A DNA stretch of 6,078 nucleotides, taken from the NCBI GenBank assembly GCA_022701475.1, contig JAKOOI010000074.1, forward strand, positions 1-6,078. Direction: 5' to 3'. This stretch comes from Weeksellaceae bacterium. GTDB taxonomy: Bacteria; Bacteroidota; Bacteroidia; Flavobacteriales; Weeksellaceae. The stretch's first letter is position 1, and every line of letters starts with the position of its first letter. The notes under the pieces were generated by a model that saw nothing but the letters and a program-made list of their open reading frames with translations, was not told the origin of the DNA and ran no database searches. The translations under genes were made by a program, and so were the position numbers. Positions 6,026-6,078 of this stretch are shown in pieces.

Positions 6026-6033
6026 CAAATTTA
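6026..6033 (-). promoter_or_regulatory. Probable -7 promoter box of ileS
   Basis: TAAATTTG (6033-6026, minus strand) is identical to the box in front of trpS and fits the Bacteroidota TAnnTTTG consensus. It ends 35 bases before the ileS ATG. No TTG lies 17-23 bases upstream, so the -33 element is weak or absent. A near-copy, TAAATTTT (6043-6036), sits exactly 10 bases upstream, giving a short tandem repeat of GTAAATTT. No leader hairpin or T-box-like structure is seen in the 88 bases between the ATG and the window edge. Confidence 0.5.
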
Positions 6034-6078
6034 CTAAAATTTACCGGTTTATAATATATGTTTTATTTTGATGTTTCC

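Noticed and set aside
5991..6078. T-box or other amino acid-sensing leader in front of ileS
   Set aside because: The leader from the likely promoter is only about 30 bases with no stem-loop or specifier structure, too short for a T-box riboswitch.

Overview
The window looks like a stretch of a Bacteroidota chromosome, most likely a flavobacterium close to Chryseobacterium. The basis is the protein sequences (1138-residue IleS with a GIHH signature, enlarged LspA, cysteine-poor DksA/TraR-like protein), the absence of clear Shine-Dalgarno sequences, and TAnnTTTG-type -7 promoter boxes. Genus placement is inference from remembered protein similarity; no search was run. Every gene I can support lies on the minus strand, so the biological reading order is from the right edge to the left.

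Right to left: a short leader with a TAAATTTG promoter box (about 6026-6033) precedes ileS (5990-2574), which fills more than half the window. After 48 to 54 untranslated bases comes a DksA/TraR-like transcription regulator that has lost most of its zinc ligands (2519-2139). A long perfect inverted repeat (2071-2120) follows and separates it from a tight four-gene cluster: an 81-residue membrane-anchored protein (2057-1812), a 63-residue DUF2683-like protein (1798-1607), the lipoprotein signal peptidase lspA (1607-969, overlapping the previous stop by one base) and a SanA/ElyC/YdcF-type (DUF218) envelope protein (955-311). A 176-base gap with a possible terminator and a good promoter leads into the start of trpS, cut by the left edge after 44 codons (134-1).

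Functionally the window combines translation (two class I aminoacyl-tRNA synthetases), RNA polymerase control (DksA-like) and envelope biogenesis (lipoprotein signal peptide removal and a SanA-like protein). The ileS and lspA neighbourhood echoes the ileS-lspA adjacency of proteobacteria, here with three small genes between them.

This is mostly an ordinary housekeeping region. The points most worth a second look are: a short dispersed repeat of the CCTTCgACAGGCTCAGG type inserted in frame in ileS, where it is translated as PSTGSGQA; the inverted repeat whose loop carries a perfect -7 promoter motif at the boundary of two transcription units; the degenerate zinc finger of the DksA-like protein; and the non-canonical HIGH motif of IleS. 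I see no CRISPR array, RNA gene, transposase or defence system.
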